DNA of 60,681 bases from Streptomyces sp. AW19M42. GTDB lineage: Bacteria > Actinomycetota > Actinomycetes > Streptomycetales > Streptomycetaceae. How positions within the stretch are numbered: the first letter of the stretch is position 1; every line of letters begins with the position of its first letter. Shown one piece after another: positions 32,947 to 42,068 of this stretch. The DNA lies in NCBI GenBank assembly GCA_000470535.1, contig CBRG010000081.1, positions 1 through 60,681 of the forward strand, read 5' to 3'. Position numbers and translations under genes: made by a program. The notes beneath the pieces were generated by a model. It was not told where the DNA came from. It searched no databases and saw only the letters and a list, made by a program, of their open reading frames with translations.

Positions 32947-34587
32947 ATGCCGCACACACGAGCCGGACAGCAGGCGCGCGCCGAGGACCTGACCGATGTG
33001 GCCCGGCTGGTGACGGCGTATTACACGCTGCACCCGGATCCGGCCGAGGCCGGCCAGCGGGTGGCGTTCGGCACCTCGGGACACCGGGGTTCGTCGACGG
33101 CCACCGCGTTCAACGAGGACCACATCGCCGCGACGAGCCAGGCGATCAGCGAGTACCGGGCCGGGCAGGGCACGGACGGGCCGCTCTTCCTCGGGGCCGA
33201 CACGCACGCGCTCTCGGAGCCCGCGCGGGTCACCGCCCTCGAAGTGTTCGCGGCGAACGAGGTGACCGTGCTCATCGACTCCGCCGACGGTTACACCCCG
33301 ACGCCCGCGGTCTCGCACGCCGTCCTCGCCCACAACCGCGGCCGTACCTCGCATCTCGCCGACGGTGTGGTGGTCACCCCGTCCCACAACCCGCCCGGTG
33401 ACGGCGGGTTCAAGTACAACCCGCCGAACGGCGGTCCCGCCGGGTCCGGGGCGACCGGCTGGATCCAGGAGCGGGCCAACGAGATCATCGCGGGCGGTCT
33501 CAAGGACGTCCGCCGGATGCCCATCGTCCGCGCGCTGGCGGCGCCCTCGACCGGGACGTACGACTTCCTCGGCAGCTATGTGACGGACCTTCCGTCCGTG
33601 CTCGACCTCGACGCGGTGCGCGCCGCCGGGGTACGCATCGGCGCCGACCCGCTGGGCGGGGCGTCGGTCGCGTACTGGGGCCGCATCGCGGAGCAGCACC
33701 GGCTCGACCTGACCGTGGTCAATCCGCTCACCGACCCCACCTGGCGGTTCATGACGCTGGACTGGGACGGCAAAATCCGGATGGACTGCTCGTCCCCGTA
33801 CGCGATGGCCTCGCTGATCGGGCAGCGCGACCGCTACTCCATCGCCACCGGCAACGACGCCGACGCGGACCGGCACGGCATCGTCACGCCCGACGCGGGC
33901 CTGATGAACCCGAACCACTACCTCGCCGTCGCCATCGACTACCTGTACCGGCACCGGGAGCGGTGGCCGGCGGAAGCGGGCATCGGCAAGACCCTGGTGT
34001 CGTCGGGAATGATCGACCGGGTCGCCGCCGGTCTCGGCCGGCAACTGGTCGAGGTGCCGGTCGGGTTCAAGTGGTTCGTGGACGGTCTGGCCGACGGGTC
34101 GCTCGGATTCGGCGGCGAGGAGTCGGCCGGGGCCTCGTTCCTACGCCATGACGGATCGGTGTGGACGACGGACAAGGACGGCATCCTGCTCGCGCTGCTC
34201 GCCTCCGAGATCCTCGCGGTGACGGGCGAATCACCGTCCGCGCACTACGCCGCGCTGGTCTCCCGGTTCGGCGAGCCGGCGTACGCCCGGATCGACGCCC
34301 CGGCGGACCGCGAGCAGAAGGCGGTGCTGGCGCGGCTCTCCCCCGAGCAGGTCGGCGCGGACACCCTCGCGGGCGAACCGGTCACGGCCGTGCTCACCTC
34401 GGCGCCGGGCAACGGGGAGGCGATCGGCGGAATCAAGGTGACGACGGAGAACGCCTGGTTCGCCGCCCGGCCCTCGGGCACGGAGGACGTCTACAAGATC
34501 TATGCCGAGTCCTTCCTCGGGGCCGAGCACCTCGGCCGGGTCCAGGAGGAGGCCAAGGCCGTCGTCTCGGCCGCCCTGGACAGCTGA
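32947..34587 (+). CDS. pgm: Phosphoglucomutase (alpha-D-glucose)
   Basis: A 546-residue phosphohexomutase of the bacterial Pgm type. Motifs: FGTSGHRGS, active-site Ser in [13 protein letters not shown], metal loop [10 protein letters not shown], sugar loop [10 protein letters not shown] and phosphate loop [15 protein letters not shown]. All are intact. It interconverts glucose-6-P and glucose-1-P, joining glycogen/trehalose metabolism to nucleotide-sugar supply. GGAGGAG lies seven bases before ATG 32947. A hairpin terminator follows. Confidence 0.95.
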   Translation: MPHTRAGQQARAEDLTDVARLVTAYYTLHPDPAEAGQRVAFGTSGHRGSSTATAFNEDHIAATSQAISEYRAGQGTDGPLFLGADTHALSEPARVTALEVFAANEVTVLIDSADGYTPTPAVSHAVLAHNRGRTSHLADGVVVTPSHNPPGDGGFKYNPPNGGPAGSGATGWIQERANEIIAGGLKDVRRMPIVRALAAPSTGTYDFLGSYVTDLPSVLDLDAVRAAGVRIGADPLGGASVAYWGRIAEQHRLDLTVVNPLTDPTWRFMTLDWDGKIRMDCSSPYAMASLIGQRDRYSIATGNDADADRHGIVTPDAGLMNPNHYLAVAIDYLYRHRERWPAEAGIGKTLVSSGMIDRVAAGLGRQLVEVPVGFKWFVDGLADGSLGFGGEESAGASFLRHDGSVWTTDKDGILLALLASEILAVTGESPSAHYAALVSRFGEPAYARIDAPADREQKAVLARLSPEQVGADTLAGEPVTAVLTSAPGNGEAIGGIKVTTENAWFAARPSGTEDVYKIYAESFLGAEHLGRVQEEAKAVVSAALDS

Positions 34588-34654
34588 CCCGGCCCGAGCG
34601 GCGGAGCTGAGGGCAGCGCACGGGCGCCCCGGCGTGGCAACCGTCCCGCTTCAC

Positions 34655-34687
34655 CCGTCCGGCCCCGCACGGTGGCGGGCCGGACGG
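34655..34687 (+). terminator. Terminator after pgm
   Basis: Arms CCGTCCGGCCCCGC (34655-34668) and GCGGGCCGGACGG (34675-34687) pair over 13 bp with one bulged C and a six-base loop, 68 bases after the pgm stop. Confidence 0.8.
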
Positions 34688-34753
34688 AAGGTGCGCAGGC
34701 TGTCCCGAGAGCCGTCGATTCGCTGGGACGGCGGAGCCTGATGGGGGTGCGAC

Positions 34754-36829
34754 GTGTCGGACGCCGGTGGAGCGGTCCCTGGGACGACCACGGGTGACGT
34801 CATGTCGGCGGCGCTCCTGGACACCTTGTTCAGCCAGTCCGCGGTGGGCCTGCACGTCCTGGACACGGAGCTGCGGGTGGAGCGCGTCAACCCGCTGTCC
34901 GACGCGGTCGACGCCGATCGGATCGTGGGACTGCCATTCACCGAGGCGTACCGGCTCGACGACCCGGTCGAGGCCGGACAACTGCTGCGCGGCGTGCTGG
35001 AGAGCGGCCTCCCCGTACTCGACCGGGTGATCCGGGGGCGGCTGGCGCAGGCGCCCGGCCCCAGCCACAGCCTTCAGGTCACCCTGCACCGGCTGGACGG
35101 CCCCTCGGGGCGACCCCTCGGGGTGCTGGCCGCGGTGGTCGACATCAACGAACGGGAGAAGGCCCGCGCCCGCGCGGACTGCCTGACGGCCGTGCGCAGG
35201 GAGGTCGGCCACTCCCTCGATGTGGCGGCGACCTGCGAGGGACTGGTCGCGGCCCTGGTGCCGAGGTTCGCCGACTTCGCCGTGGTCGAGGTGGTGGACG
35301 AGGTCCTGCGGGGCTCGCCCCCGCCGGTCAGTCCGCTGGGGGGCGATGTCCCGCTGCGCCGTGCGGCACAACGGGGGCCCGGTGGCGACGGCATGGCCGG
35401 GGACGTGCGGCGGCTGCCCGACCGCACGCCGTTCGCGCTCGCTGTCACGGACCTGCGCCCCCGGCTGTCCGCGCTGGGCCCGGACACCCCGTGGCTGGCC
35501 GCGGACCCGGACAGCGCGCGGATGATCGAGGTGTCCGGGGCGCACTCGCTGATCGTGGTCCCGCTGAAGCTTCGCGGCGCCGTGCTGGGCCTGGTGAGCC
35601 TCTACCGGTTCCGCGGAGCGGAGCCGTACGACGAGAACGATGTCGCGCTCGCGCTGACGGCGGCCGCCCACGCCACGCTGAGCATCGAGAACGCCCGGCG
35701 CTACGAGCGCGACCACGTGATCGCGTCCACCATCCAGCGCCGGCTGCTCCCCCAGCACGACCGCGCCCGGGTCGCCGTCGAGACCGCGCACATCCTGCTG
35801 CCGGGGCGCAACAGCGGCTGCTGGTTCGACACCGTCGGGCTGTCGGGTGCGCGTACCGCGCTGATCATCGGCAATGTCGAGGGGCACGGGCTGCAGACGG
35901 CCATCACCATGGGGCAGCTGCGTACGGTCATCCACGCGCTGGCCGCCCTCGATCTGGAGCCCGACGAGGTGCTGGCCCGGCTCAACGACACGGCCGACCG
36001 GCTGGCGCGCGAGCGCAGGGCACTGCCGCCCGGGGACTCGCTGCACAACCAGTCCCTGACCGCGACGTGCATGTATGCGGTCTACGACCCGTTCACCCGG
36101 ACCTGCACCGTGGCACGGGCGGGACATCCGGCGCCGGTGGCCGTCGCACCCGACGGCAGCCCGGTGTACCTGGACGTACCGGAGGGCCCGGCCCTCTTCT
36201 CCGACGACAGCGCCCCCTTCGCCACAGCCACGGTCACGCTGGACGAGGGCAGTGTGCTGGCGTTCCTCACCGGTTCGCTGCTGCCGGACACCCGGTCCGT
36301 GGCCCGGGTGCAGGAAGCGCTCGGATTTCCGGACCGGCCCCTGCGGCAGCTGTGCGACGACATCGTCTACAGCCTGCCGGCCGGCGCCCATCCCGACGGT
36401 GCCGCGCTGCTGCTCGCCAGGACCGGCGTCGTTCCGCCCGACCGGGTCGCGACCTGGGAACTGGCCCACGACCGGACCACGCCCGCCATGGCCCGCACGC
36501 TGGTCCGGGACCGGCTGGAAGGGTGGGAACTCGACGAGGAGACGATCGAGGCGACCGAACTCATCGTGAGCGAGCTGATCACCAACGCGGTCCGCTACGG
36601 AACCCCGCCGCTGCAGCTGCGTCTTCTGCTGGACCGCACCCTGACCTGCGAGGTCCACGACACCAGCCCGATGGCGCCCAACCTGCGCCACGCGCGCACC
36701 CTGGACGAGGGCGGCCGCGGCCTGTTCATCGTGTCGCAGCTCGCCACACACTGGGGCACCCGGTACGGCGCCGAGGGCAAGGCTCTGTGGACCGAACAGG
36801 AGGTCCCCGCTCCGGAGGGCGGCTCCTGA
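34754..36829 (+). CDS. PAS-GAF-SpoIIE-HATPase protein with degenerate phosphatase site
   Basis: A 691-residue signalling protein. PAS about 20-135, GAF about 145-318, SpoIIE/PP2C-like 325-535 and an anti-sigma-type HATPase 560-685 (ELIVSELITNAVRYG N-box; DEGGRGLFIVS G-box). The metal-binding motifs are broken: the family GGDWYD reads SGCWFD (Cys356 for Asp), GDVxGHG reads GNVEGHG (Asn374 for Asp), and the TDGxxE motif reads LTGSLL. The ATPase half looks intact. I infer a sensor/kinase with a non-catalytic phosphatase domain. The start is GTG 34754 after GGGGGT. Confidence 0.88.
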   Translation: MSDAGGAVPGTTTGDVMSAALLDTLFSQSAVGLHVLDTELRVERVNPLSDAVDADRIVGLPFTEAYRLDDPVEAGQLLRGVLESGLPVLDRVIRGRLAQAPGPSHSLQVTLHRLDGPSGRPLGVLAAVVDINEREKARARADCLTAVRREVGHSLDVAATCEGLVAALVPRFADFAVVEVVDEVLRGSPPPVSPLGGDVPLRRAAQRGPGGDGMAGDVRRLPDRTPFALAVTDLRPRLSALGPDTPWLAADPDSARMIEVSGAHSLIVVPLKLRGAVLGLVSLYRFRGAEPYDENDVALALTAAAHATLSIENARRYERDHVIASTIQRRLLPQHDRARVAVETAHILLPGRNSGCWFDTVGLSGARTALIIGNVEGHGLQTAITMGQLRTVIHALAALDLEPDEVLARLNDTADRLARERRALPPGDSLHNQSLTATCMYAVYDPFTRTCTVARAGHPAPVAVAPDGSPVYLDVPEGPALFSDDSAPFATATVTLDEGSVLAFLTGSLLPDTRSVARVQEALGFPDRPLRQLCDDIVYSLPAGAHPDGAALLLARTGVVPPDRVATWELAHDRTTPAMARTLVRDRLEGWELDEETIEATELIVSELITNAVRYGTPPLQLRLLLDRTLTCEVHDTSPMAPNLRHARTLDEGGRGLFIVSQLATHWGTRYGAEGKALWTEQEVPAPEGGS

Positions 36830-37200
36830 CGGCCACTGTCAGGTGCCGGGGAGACGGGTGCGGCGCACCGCGGCCGGAAGGGCCGTGGCGCGCGCGGTCA
36901 GGAAGCCAACAGCGGCCCCGGGTTCAGGGGCGGCCGGCGGCGGTCAGCGGCGGACGCCGCAGGCACCACCCACCGAACCCTCCGGGTACATGTCAATCCC
37001 TGTCCGTTGCACCCACCCGTACTGCACCGGGTTCACGAGGCCGGACACCCTCGCTCCCCCGCCGTCGCGGGCCCGCACCCGGTCCGTGAACCCGGTCCCG
37101 GAACCTGTAACGGTCACCGCACGGGCGGATCTGAACGCCCGTTCCGTTACCCCCGGAAAGTACGCACGGAGGTTCAGTCGGACACCTGGTGAATCGGGGT
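36830..37200. other. 371-base stretch with structured repeats, no gene
   Basis: No frame here resembles a gene. Two dyads occur: CCGGGTTCACG/CGTGAACCCGG (37027-37037 with 37085-37095), and a nested hairpin (GTAACGG...CCGTTAC around ACGGGCG/CGCCCGT, about 37108-37148). GGGTTCACGA occurs at 37029-37038 and again at 37197-37206. The nested hairpin may terminate the minus-strand DUF6629 transcript. Confidence 0.5.
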
Positions 37201-37836
37201 TCACGACCCGGTGCGTACGGCGCCCGGCGCGGCGCGCCTGCCGGACCGGCCGAGCAGGACCAAAGAGCACACGGCGGCGAACGCGCACCAGGTCGAGATG
37301 AACTCCAGCCGCCACAGCGCGGCGCAGACCGCGGCACCGATCGCGGCCAGCCCGCCGAGCCACGTCAGCCACCGGTCGCCGGACAGCAGCAGCGATCCGA
37401 CGGTGGCCAGGAGATAGCCCGCGACGAGCAGTGCGGGGAGCGGCAGGTCGAGCACATAGCCCAGGGTGTGGCCCCGGATCTGCGCGGTCACCGGCCGGAC
37501 GGCCAGGCCGTAACCAAGTGCGGCGGATGTCGCGGCTCCGGCCGCCAGCGGCACCAGCAGGCGGCGCCGGGCATGCGAGGGCGCCGCGCACAGGACGCCC
37601 ACCGGCACCCAGAGCGCCAGCAGCGGCAGGGCGATGACGGCCCAGCCCACGGTCGCCGGGCCGGTGCCGCCGTCCGCATGCCACACCGCGGACTCGATGA
37701 TCTGATGGGCGCCCAGCAGCAGCGGGAGCGCGGCAAGCGGAAGGTCCCGCACCCGGCGTGTCCGTAAGACGCAGCCGACGCCGACCGCCGCGATGGCGGT
37801 GCCCGCCACAAGGTCGGCAGTCGCGCTCCAGCACAT
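37201..37836 (-). CDS. DUF6629-type integral membrane protein
   Basis: A 211-residue protein of about seven transmembrane segments. It begins MCWSATADLVAG, the signature start of this Streptomyces family, and has conserved GAHQIIESAVWH and WCAFAAVCS segments. Its function is unknown. The start is ATG 37836; the ribosome site is weak. A TTA codon (top strand 37765-37767) lies in CVLRTRR, near residue 24. Confidence 0.78.
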   Translation of the reverse strand: MCWSATADLVAGTAIAAVGVGCVLRTRRVRDLPLAALPLLLGAHQIIESAVWHADGGTGPATVGWAVIALPLLALWVPVGVLCAAPSHARRRLLVPLAAGAATSAALGYGLAVRPVTAQIRGHTLGYVLDLPLPALLVAGYLLATVGSLLLSGDRWLTWLGGLAAIGAAVCAALWRLEFISTWCAFAAVCSLVLLGRSGRRAAPGAVRTGS

Positions 37837-37942
37837 GGCGCCACCCGGGGGTCTCTCGTTTCGCGTGAACCGGTCCACTCGCCGGTAACGCTACGGCCCC
37901 CGCAGCGGGCGAGACAGCTGACGCGGCCGCCCACGGTGCGGC

Positions 37943-38242
37943 TCAGGCCGTCGCGTCCGACCAGGCGTAGGGCGGCGGAACCGGCCCGTCCGGGCGCCCC
38001 GCACCGGACTCTCCGAGTTCCCGGTCGGCCACGCTCATCAGCTGGGCCGCGACATCGCGCATCGCACGGCTCGCCGCGAGCTCGTCACCGATGGTGGGCA
38101 CATCCGGGTCCTGCGGGCTGCAGCGGGCGACCCCGTGGCCGGTGAGTCTCGCGGTGCCGGTGTCCAGCACCGCCTCCGCCTTCGTCGCCCCGTCCCGCTC
38201 GGACAGATCAACGTGGACCGTCCACTCCATCGTCCGGCTCAT
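37943..38242 (-). CDS. DUF1876 family protein
   Basis: A 99-residue soluble protein: MEWTVHVDLSERDGATKAEAVLDTG, then LTGHGVARCSPQDPDVPTIGDELAASRAMRDVAAQL, the core of DUF1876. The family forms small alpha/beta domains of unknown role and is common in actinobacteria, sometimes linked to hypoxia or stress regulons. GGGAGG lies seven bases before ATG 38242. Confidence 0.88.
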   Translation of the reverse strand: MSRTMEWTVHVDLSERDGATKAEAVLDTGTARLTGHGVARCSPQDPDVPTIGDELAASRAMRDVAAQLMSVADRELGESGAGRPDGPVPPPYAWSDATA

Positions 38243-38520
38243 CGCACACCTCCCGGCCCGCGCCGGCCGCCGTGCGACGCCCCCACGCGGGTTCACTCCC
38301 AGCATCCACCCAACCGGCGCACCCCGCGCGCCCGCGTGCTCCCGCCGCCGGGGACGGCTCGGACTGCGCGGATCACCGCACCGAAATACGATGAGCGGAG
38401 CCTCGTCCGGAACAGCCGGCGCGCGGCCCCGTACCGGATCCGAAGCGTTGACCTCCCGGATCGTCCGCCACGACAGACCCTGTGGTGCGGCTCGCCACCA
38501 CACGCACTGGGGAGCGGCCC

Positions 38521-39354
38521 ATGAACCGGCGTCGTCCTCCCCGCTCGGCCAGTGCCGAGGAGCTGCTGACCACACTCCACCAGCTCACCTCGCGGGCGCG
38601 CCGCGAGGTGGAACTGCATCAGGCCAGGGTGGAACTGGCGGAGGCGCTCCAGCGGGAGATGCTGCCCTCGTCGCTGCCCGATCTGCCGGGGCTGCAGACC
38701 GCCGCCCGGTACACGCCCGCGCGCAGCGGTCTGGACATCGGGGGCGACTGGTACGACGGCTTCCGGCTCCCGGACGGTTCGCTGGCGTTCGCCATCGGGG
38801 ACGTACAGGGGCACGACGTCGAGGCGGCGGCCTTCATGGGCCAGGTCCGGATCGCGATGCGCGCGCTGGCCGTCACCGCGGCCGATCCGGGCGAAGTGGT
38901 CAGGCGGACCAACGACCTGCTGCTGTCCGTGGACTCCGGCCTCCTCGCCACCTGCACCTTCGTCCGGATAGACCCGTTCACCCGGGAGCTCCAGAGCGCC
39001 CGCGCCGGACACGTCGCCGCGGTGTGGGCCACGGCGGACGGGCGGGCGGGCACCACCGAGGACGAGGGCGGTCTGCCGCTCGGGATCCAGACCGGCGAGG
39101 AGTACCCGGTCACCACCCGGCGCCTCACGACCCCCGGCGCGTTCGTGCTGCTGACCGACGGGGTGATCGAGGGGCCCTCCTACTCGATCGACGAGGGGCT
39201 GGACGCCGTGGTGCGGCTGGTGCGCTCCCGGGTCGGCGACGACGCGGACGAACTGGCCGACGCGATCCTGGGAACGGCGGAGCGCACCGGCCACGAGGAC
39301 GACGCCGCCGTGCTCGTCGTGCGCCACGACGCGTTTCCCGCCGCTCCCGGATGA
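38521..39354 (+). CDS. SpoIIE/PP2C-type serine phosphatase, intact
   Basis: A 277-residue phosphatase with a short coiled N-terminus (LTTLHQLTSRARREVELHQARVELAEALQREMLP). All metal motifs are present: GGDWYD (Asp76), GDVQGHD (Asp94), LLTDGVIE and the closing EDDAAVLV. It probably dephosphorylates an anti-anti-sigma factor. The start ATG 38521 is preceded by GGGGAG. It contrasts with the broken paralogue at 34754 and may be its working counterpart. Confidence 0.92.
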   Translation: MNRRRPPRSASAEELLTTLHQLTSRARREVELHQARVELAEALQREMLPSSLPDLPGLQTAARYTPARSGLDIGGDWYDGFRLPDGSLAFAIGDVQGHDVEAAAFMGQVRIAMRALAVTAADPGEVVRRTNDLLLSVDSGLLATCTFVRIDPFTRELQSARAGHVAAVWATADGRAGTTEDEGGLPLGIQTGEEYPVTTRRLTTPGAFVLLTDGVIEGPSYSIDEGLDAVVRLVRSRVGDDADELADAILGTAERTGHEDDAAVLVVRHDAFPAAPG

Positions 39355-39421
39355 CGCGGTGATCCGGGTGGTGCGTGTCACGCCACCGCCTCCAGCCGGG
39401 TCCGGTGTCTGATGAGATCTG

Positions 39422-40429
39422 ATGAGAACCGTGATCCTCAGCGAGGAAGACCGGCGCAGGGCCGTGGCGCTGCTGCGCATCCTGGCAGTCGCCGCCGCCT
39501 ACTACGTGTCCGGCGGCCTGGGCCTGCTGAGACAGGTCACCGTCCACGGCGCGGTGGTCACACCCCTCTGGCCGCCGACCGGTATCGCCCTGGGCTGCCT
39601 GCTCGTCATGGGACTGCGCGTCTGGCCCGGGATCGCCATCGGCTCGCTGGTCGTCATCGCGACCCTCAGCGGCTATGTGTCGCCGTCGACGGCGGCCGTC
39701 GTGGCGGGCAACACGCTCGCGCCCGTCTGCGCCTGCCTGATGCTGCGCCGGGTGGGCTTCCGGACGGAGCTGGACCGGCTGCGCGACGGAGTCCTGCTGG
39801 TCTTCCTGGGCGCGCTGGCCGGGATGGCCGTCAGCGCGACCGTGGGCAGCGCCATGCTCGCGGTGGACGGCAAGCTGCCCGCCAGCGGGTTCTGGACGGT
39901 CTGGGTGGCGTGGTGGGCCGGGGACGCCATGGGGGTGCTCGTGGTCACCCCGCTGGTGCTCGTCGTGCTGCGCAAGGCGCGGCTGCCCCGGATGTCCGAC
40001 CGGTGGATCGAGGCCGGTGCGCTGCTGGTCGTCACGGTCGCGGGTGCGCTGGTGGCCACCCGGGGTCCGCTGTCGATGCTCTATCTGGTGTTCCCGATCC
40101 TCATCTGGGCGGCGCTGCGGTTCCAGCTGGCGGGCAGCGCGCCGTGTGCGCTGCTGGTGTCCGTCCTGGCGGTGGTGGCGGGAACGGATCAGGTGGGGCC
40201 GTTCGACGGACACAGCATGCTGGAGGTGATGATCAACCTCACGGTGCTCAACGGGGCCGTGGCACTGACCTCGCTGCTGCTGGCCGCCATCGTGGCGGAG
40301 CAGCAGAACATCCGCCGCCGCATCGAGCGCGCCTGCGAGGAGCTGGCCGATGTGGTGGACCATCTCGCGCCGGGCCGGTCCGCGGCCGCCTGGCCCTCCA
40401 GGGCGAGGGACGAGCGCGAGAGCCGCTGA
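39422..40429 (+). CDS. MASE1-domain integral membrane sensor without output domain
   Basis: A 335-residue membrane protein with about nine transmembrane segments and the MASE1 pattern (TPLWPPTGIALGCLLVMG, WVAWWAGDAMGVLVVTPLVL). MASE1 is normally an input domain of kinases or diguanylate cyclases, but this protein stops about 35 residues after the last segment, in a short charged helix (QQNIRRRIERACEELADVVDH). It follows the phosphatase gene by 67 bases and may pass a membrane signal to it. Start ATG 39422. Confidence 0.85.
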   Translation: MRTVILSEEDRRRAVALLRILAVAAAYYVSGGLGLLRQVTVHGAVVTPLWPPTGIALGCLLVMGLRVWPGIAIGSLVVIATLSGYVSPSTAAVVAGNTLAPVCACLMLRRVGFRTELDRLRDGVLLVFLGALAGMAVSATVGSAMLAVDGKLPASGFWTVWVAWWAGDAMGVLVVTPLVLVVLRKARLPRMSDRWIEAGALLVVTVAGALVATRGPLSMLYLVFPILIWAALRFQLAGSAPCALLVSVLAVVAGTDQVGPFDGHSMLEVMINLTVLNGAVALTSLLLAAIVAEQQNIRRRIERACEELADVVDHLAPGRSAAAWPSRARDERESR

Positions 40430-40447
40430 ACTCCGCCGCACCGGCTG

Positions 40448-41707
40448 TCAGCCCGGGAAGTGCCGGTCCAGGAAGTCGTTGCGGAAGGTGCCGTGCGGGT
40501 CGTACCGGGCCATCAGCTTCTCGAAGTCCGCGTACCGCCCGTACAGCGTGCGCAGGACGTCGGGGGCGGTGGTGAAGACCTTGCCCCAGTGCGGCCGCGC
40601 GCCGAACGGGGCCAGCGCCTCCTCGATCCCCCCGAGCACCGGCGCCACCGCCGCGGTGTCCGGTATCCAGGTGAAGTGGAAGGCCACCGAGTCCCGGCCG
40701 GACGCCGGGCTCAGCCACAGCTCGTCTCCCGCGACGGTACGGATCTCGGCGATCTGGAGCAGCGGGGCGATCCGGTCCCGGAGCCTGCCCAGCGCCCGGT
40801 AGGCGGCCGCGGCGTCCTCCCGGGCCACGAAGTACTCCGACTGCAGCTCGTCCCCGTTGCTCGGGGTGAACTCCAGCCGGAAGTGCGGCAGCCGACGGTG
40901 CCAGGCGCCGGCCGCACCCTGCTGCCGGGTGCAGTTGCCCGCCGGCACCCCGGGGATCGGGTGGCGCGGGCCGTCCGCGAGCCGTGCGCCCAGCCACTCG
41001 GCCGGCGCCTGCCGCACTCCCCCGCTCCCGACCCGCTGCTTGAGCCAGACCTGGCCGACCGGTCCCGGGCGCCAGTCGGTGAAGACGCTCACGCTGTACG
41101 CGGCCGACATCACCTCGTCGAAACCGCCGGTCAGCCGGGACTCGGGCAGATCCTCGTACACCCACTGCCGTACGTCGAAGGCCGGGACCACGTCCAGCGT
41201 CAGCCGGGTCACCACACCCAGCGCGCCCATGGCGACCACCGCTCCGGGGAAGTCCGGGTCACCGCGCCGCAGCGAGACGGTTCCGCCGTCCGCCGTGACC
41301 ATGTCCAGTGCCCGGACGGCGCCGGCGAGCGAGCGGTTCCCGACGCCGGACCCGTGGGTTCCGGTCGCGCAGGCGCCGGCCACCGAGATGTGCGGGAGCG
41401 AACCCAGGTTGTGCAGGGCGAAGCCGCGCTCGTGCAGTTCCCCGGCGAACTCACCGAAGCGCAACCCCGCGCTCACCGTCACCGCTCCCGCGCCCGGGTC
41501 GATCTCGACCACGCGCGGCAGGCCCGCCACCGAGACCAGGTCCCCGGCGGTGTCGGCCACGGTGTTGAACGAGTGCCGGGTGCCCAGGGCGCGCACCGCG
41601 GTGGAAGCGGCCACCGTCTCCCGCAGTTCGGCCTCCGAGCGGGGGACGCACAGCCGTCTCGCTCCGAACGTGACATTTCCGGCCCAGTTCTTCTCCGCGG
41701 GAGTCAC
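40448..41707 (-). CDS. Alditol oxidase-like covalent FAD oxidoreductase
   Basis: A 419-residue VAO-family flavoprotein close to Streptomyces alditol (xylitol) oxidase. The FAD-binding half has RALGTRHSFN, whose His45 should carry the covalent flavin, and SVAGACATGTHGSGVGNRSL. The C-terminal ALO-type domain has SEYFVAREDAAAAYRAL and PHWGKVF. The enzyme would oxidise the C1 hydroxyl of a sugar alcohol using oxygen, making hydrogen peroxide. Gulono/arabinono-lactone oxidase activity is the alternative. It starts at GTG 41707, divergent from the exopolysaccharide cluster. The preceding plus-strand gene ends 18 bases away. Confidence 0.88.
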   Translation of the reverse strand: MTPAEKNWAGNVTFGARRLCVPRSEAELRETVAASTAVRALGTRHSFNTVADTAGDLVSVAGLPRVVEIDPGAGAVTVSAGLRFGEFAGELHERGFALHNLGSLPHISVAGACATGTHGSGVGNRSLAGAVRALDMVTADGGTVSLRRGDPDFPGAVVAMGALGVVTRLTLDVVPAFDVRQWVYEDLPESRLTGGFDEVMSAAYSVSVFTDWRPGPVGQVWLKQRVGSGGVRQAPAEWLGARLADGPRHPIPGVPAGNCTRQQGAAGAWHRRLPHFRLEFTPSNGDELQSEYFVAREDAAAAYRALGRLRDRIAPLLQIAEIRTVAGDELWLSPASGRDSVAFHFTWIPDTAAVAPVLGGIEEALAPFGARPHWGKVFTTAPDVLRTLYGRYADFEKLMARYDPHGTFRNDFLDRHFPG

Positions 41708-41957
41708 CGTGCGTCCTCTTTCGCTCGTGGCCGGGCGCAGTCCCCCGGCGGTGCATTCTCCCAGATGGCGCCGCGGGCCCCTCGGGCGAGGCGGCAGCGC
41801 ACATCAACCGGCTGACCACGTACAGTAGTTGGCGGAGCGCCGGTACATATCCGCACACCGCCCGATTCCGGTGCGTCCCAAATACCAACACCCCCGCACA
41901 GAACCCGTGATCCTGCCCGGATGGGGACGAGTTCCGGCTCACACCGCATTTCTGAAC

Positions 41958-41977
41958 TTCGCTGGAACTCCAGCGAA
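41958..41977. promoter_or_regulatory. 8-bp dyad upstream of exopolysaccharide cluster
   Basis: TTCGCTGG-AACT-CCAGCGAA is a perfect inverted repeat 92 bases before the transferase start. It is a plausible operator; no specific regulator is implied. Confidence 0.45.
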
Positions 41978-42010
41978 ATGGCACGTGTGTGGATATCGTG
42001 CACCGAGCGA

Positions 42011-42049
42011 GGGCGCATCCGTCAGTCCACAGGATCGGCGGATGCGCCC
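42011..42049 (+). promoter_or_regulatory. Leader hairpin before the initiating transferase
   Basis: GGGCGCATCCG (42011-42021) and CGGATGCGCCC (42039-42049) are exact complements with a 17-base loop. The hairpin ends seven bases before the GGAG ribosome site (42057-42060). It may act as an attenuator or a translational control element. Confidence 0.55.
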
Positions 42050-42068
42050 CGTTTGTGGAGATGCAACT

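Larger units (their letters stand above)
41708..42068. other. Divergent control region before the exopolysaccharide cluster
   Basis: This 361-base gap between the alditol-oxidase-like gene and the initiating transferase is relatively AT-rich and holds two dyads (41958-41977 and 42011-42049). No gene is visible. It presumably contains both promoters. Confidence 0.65.
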
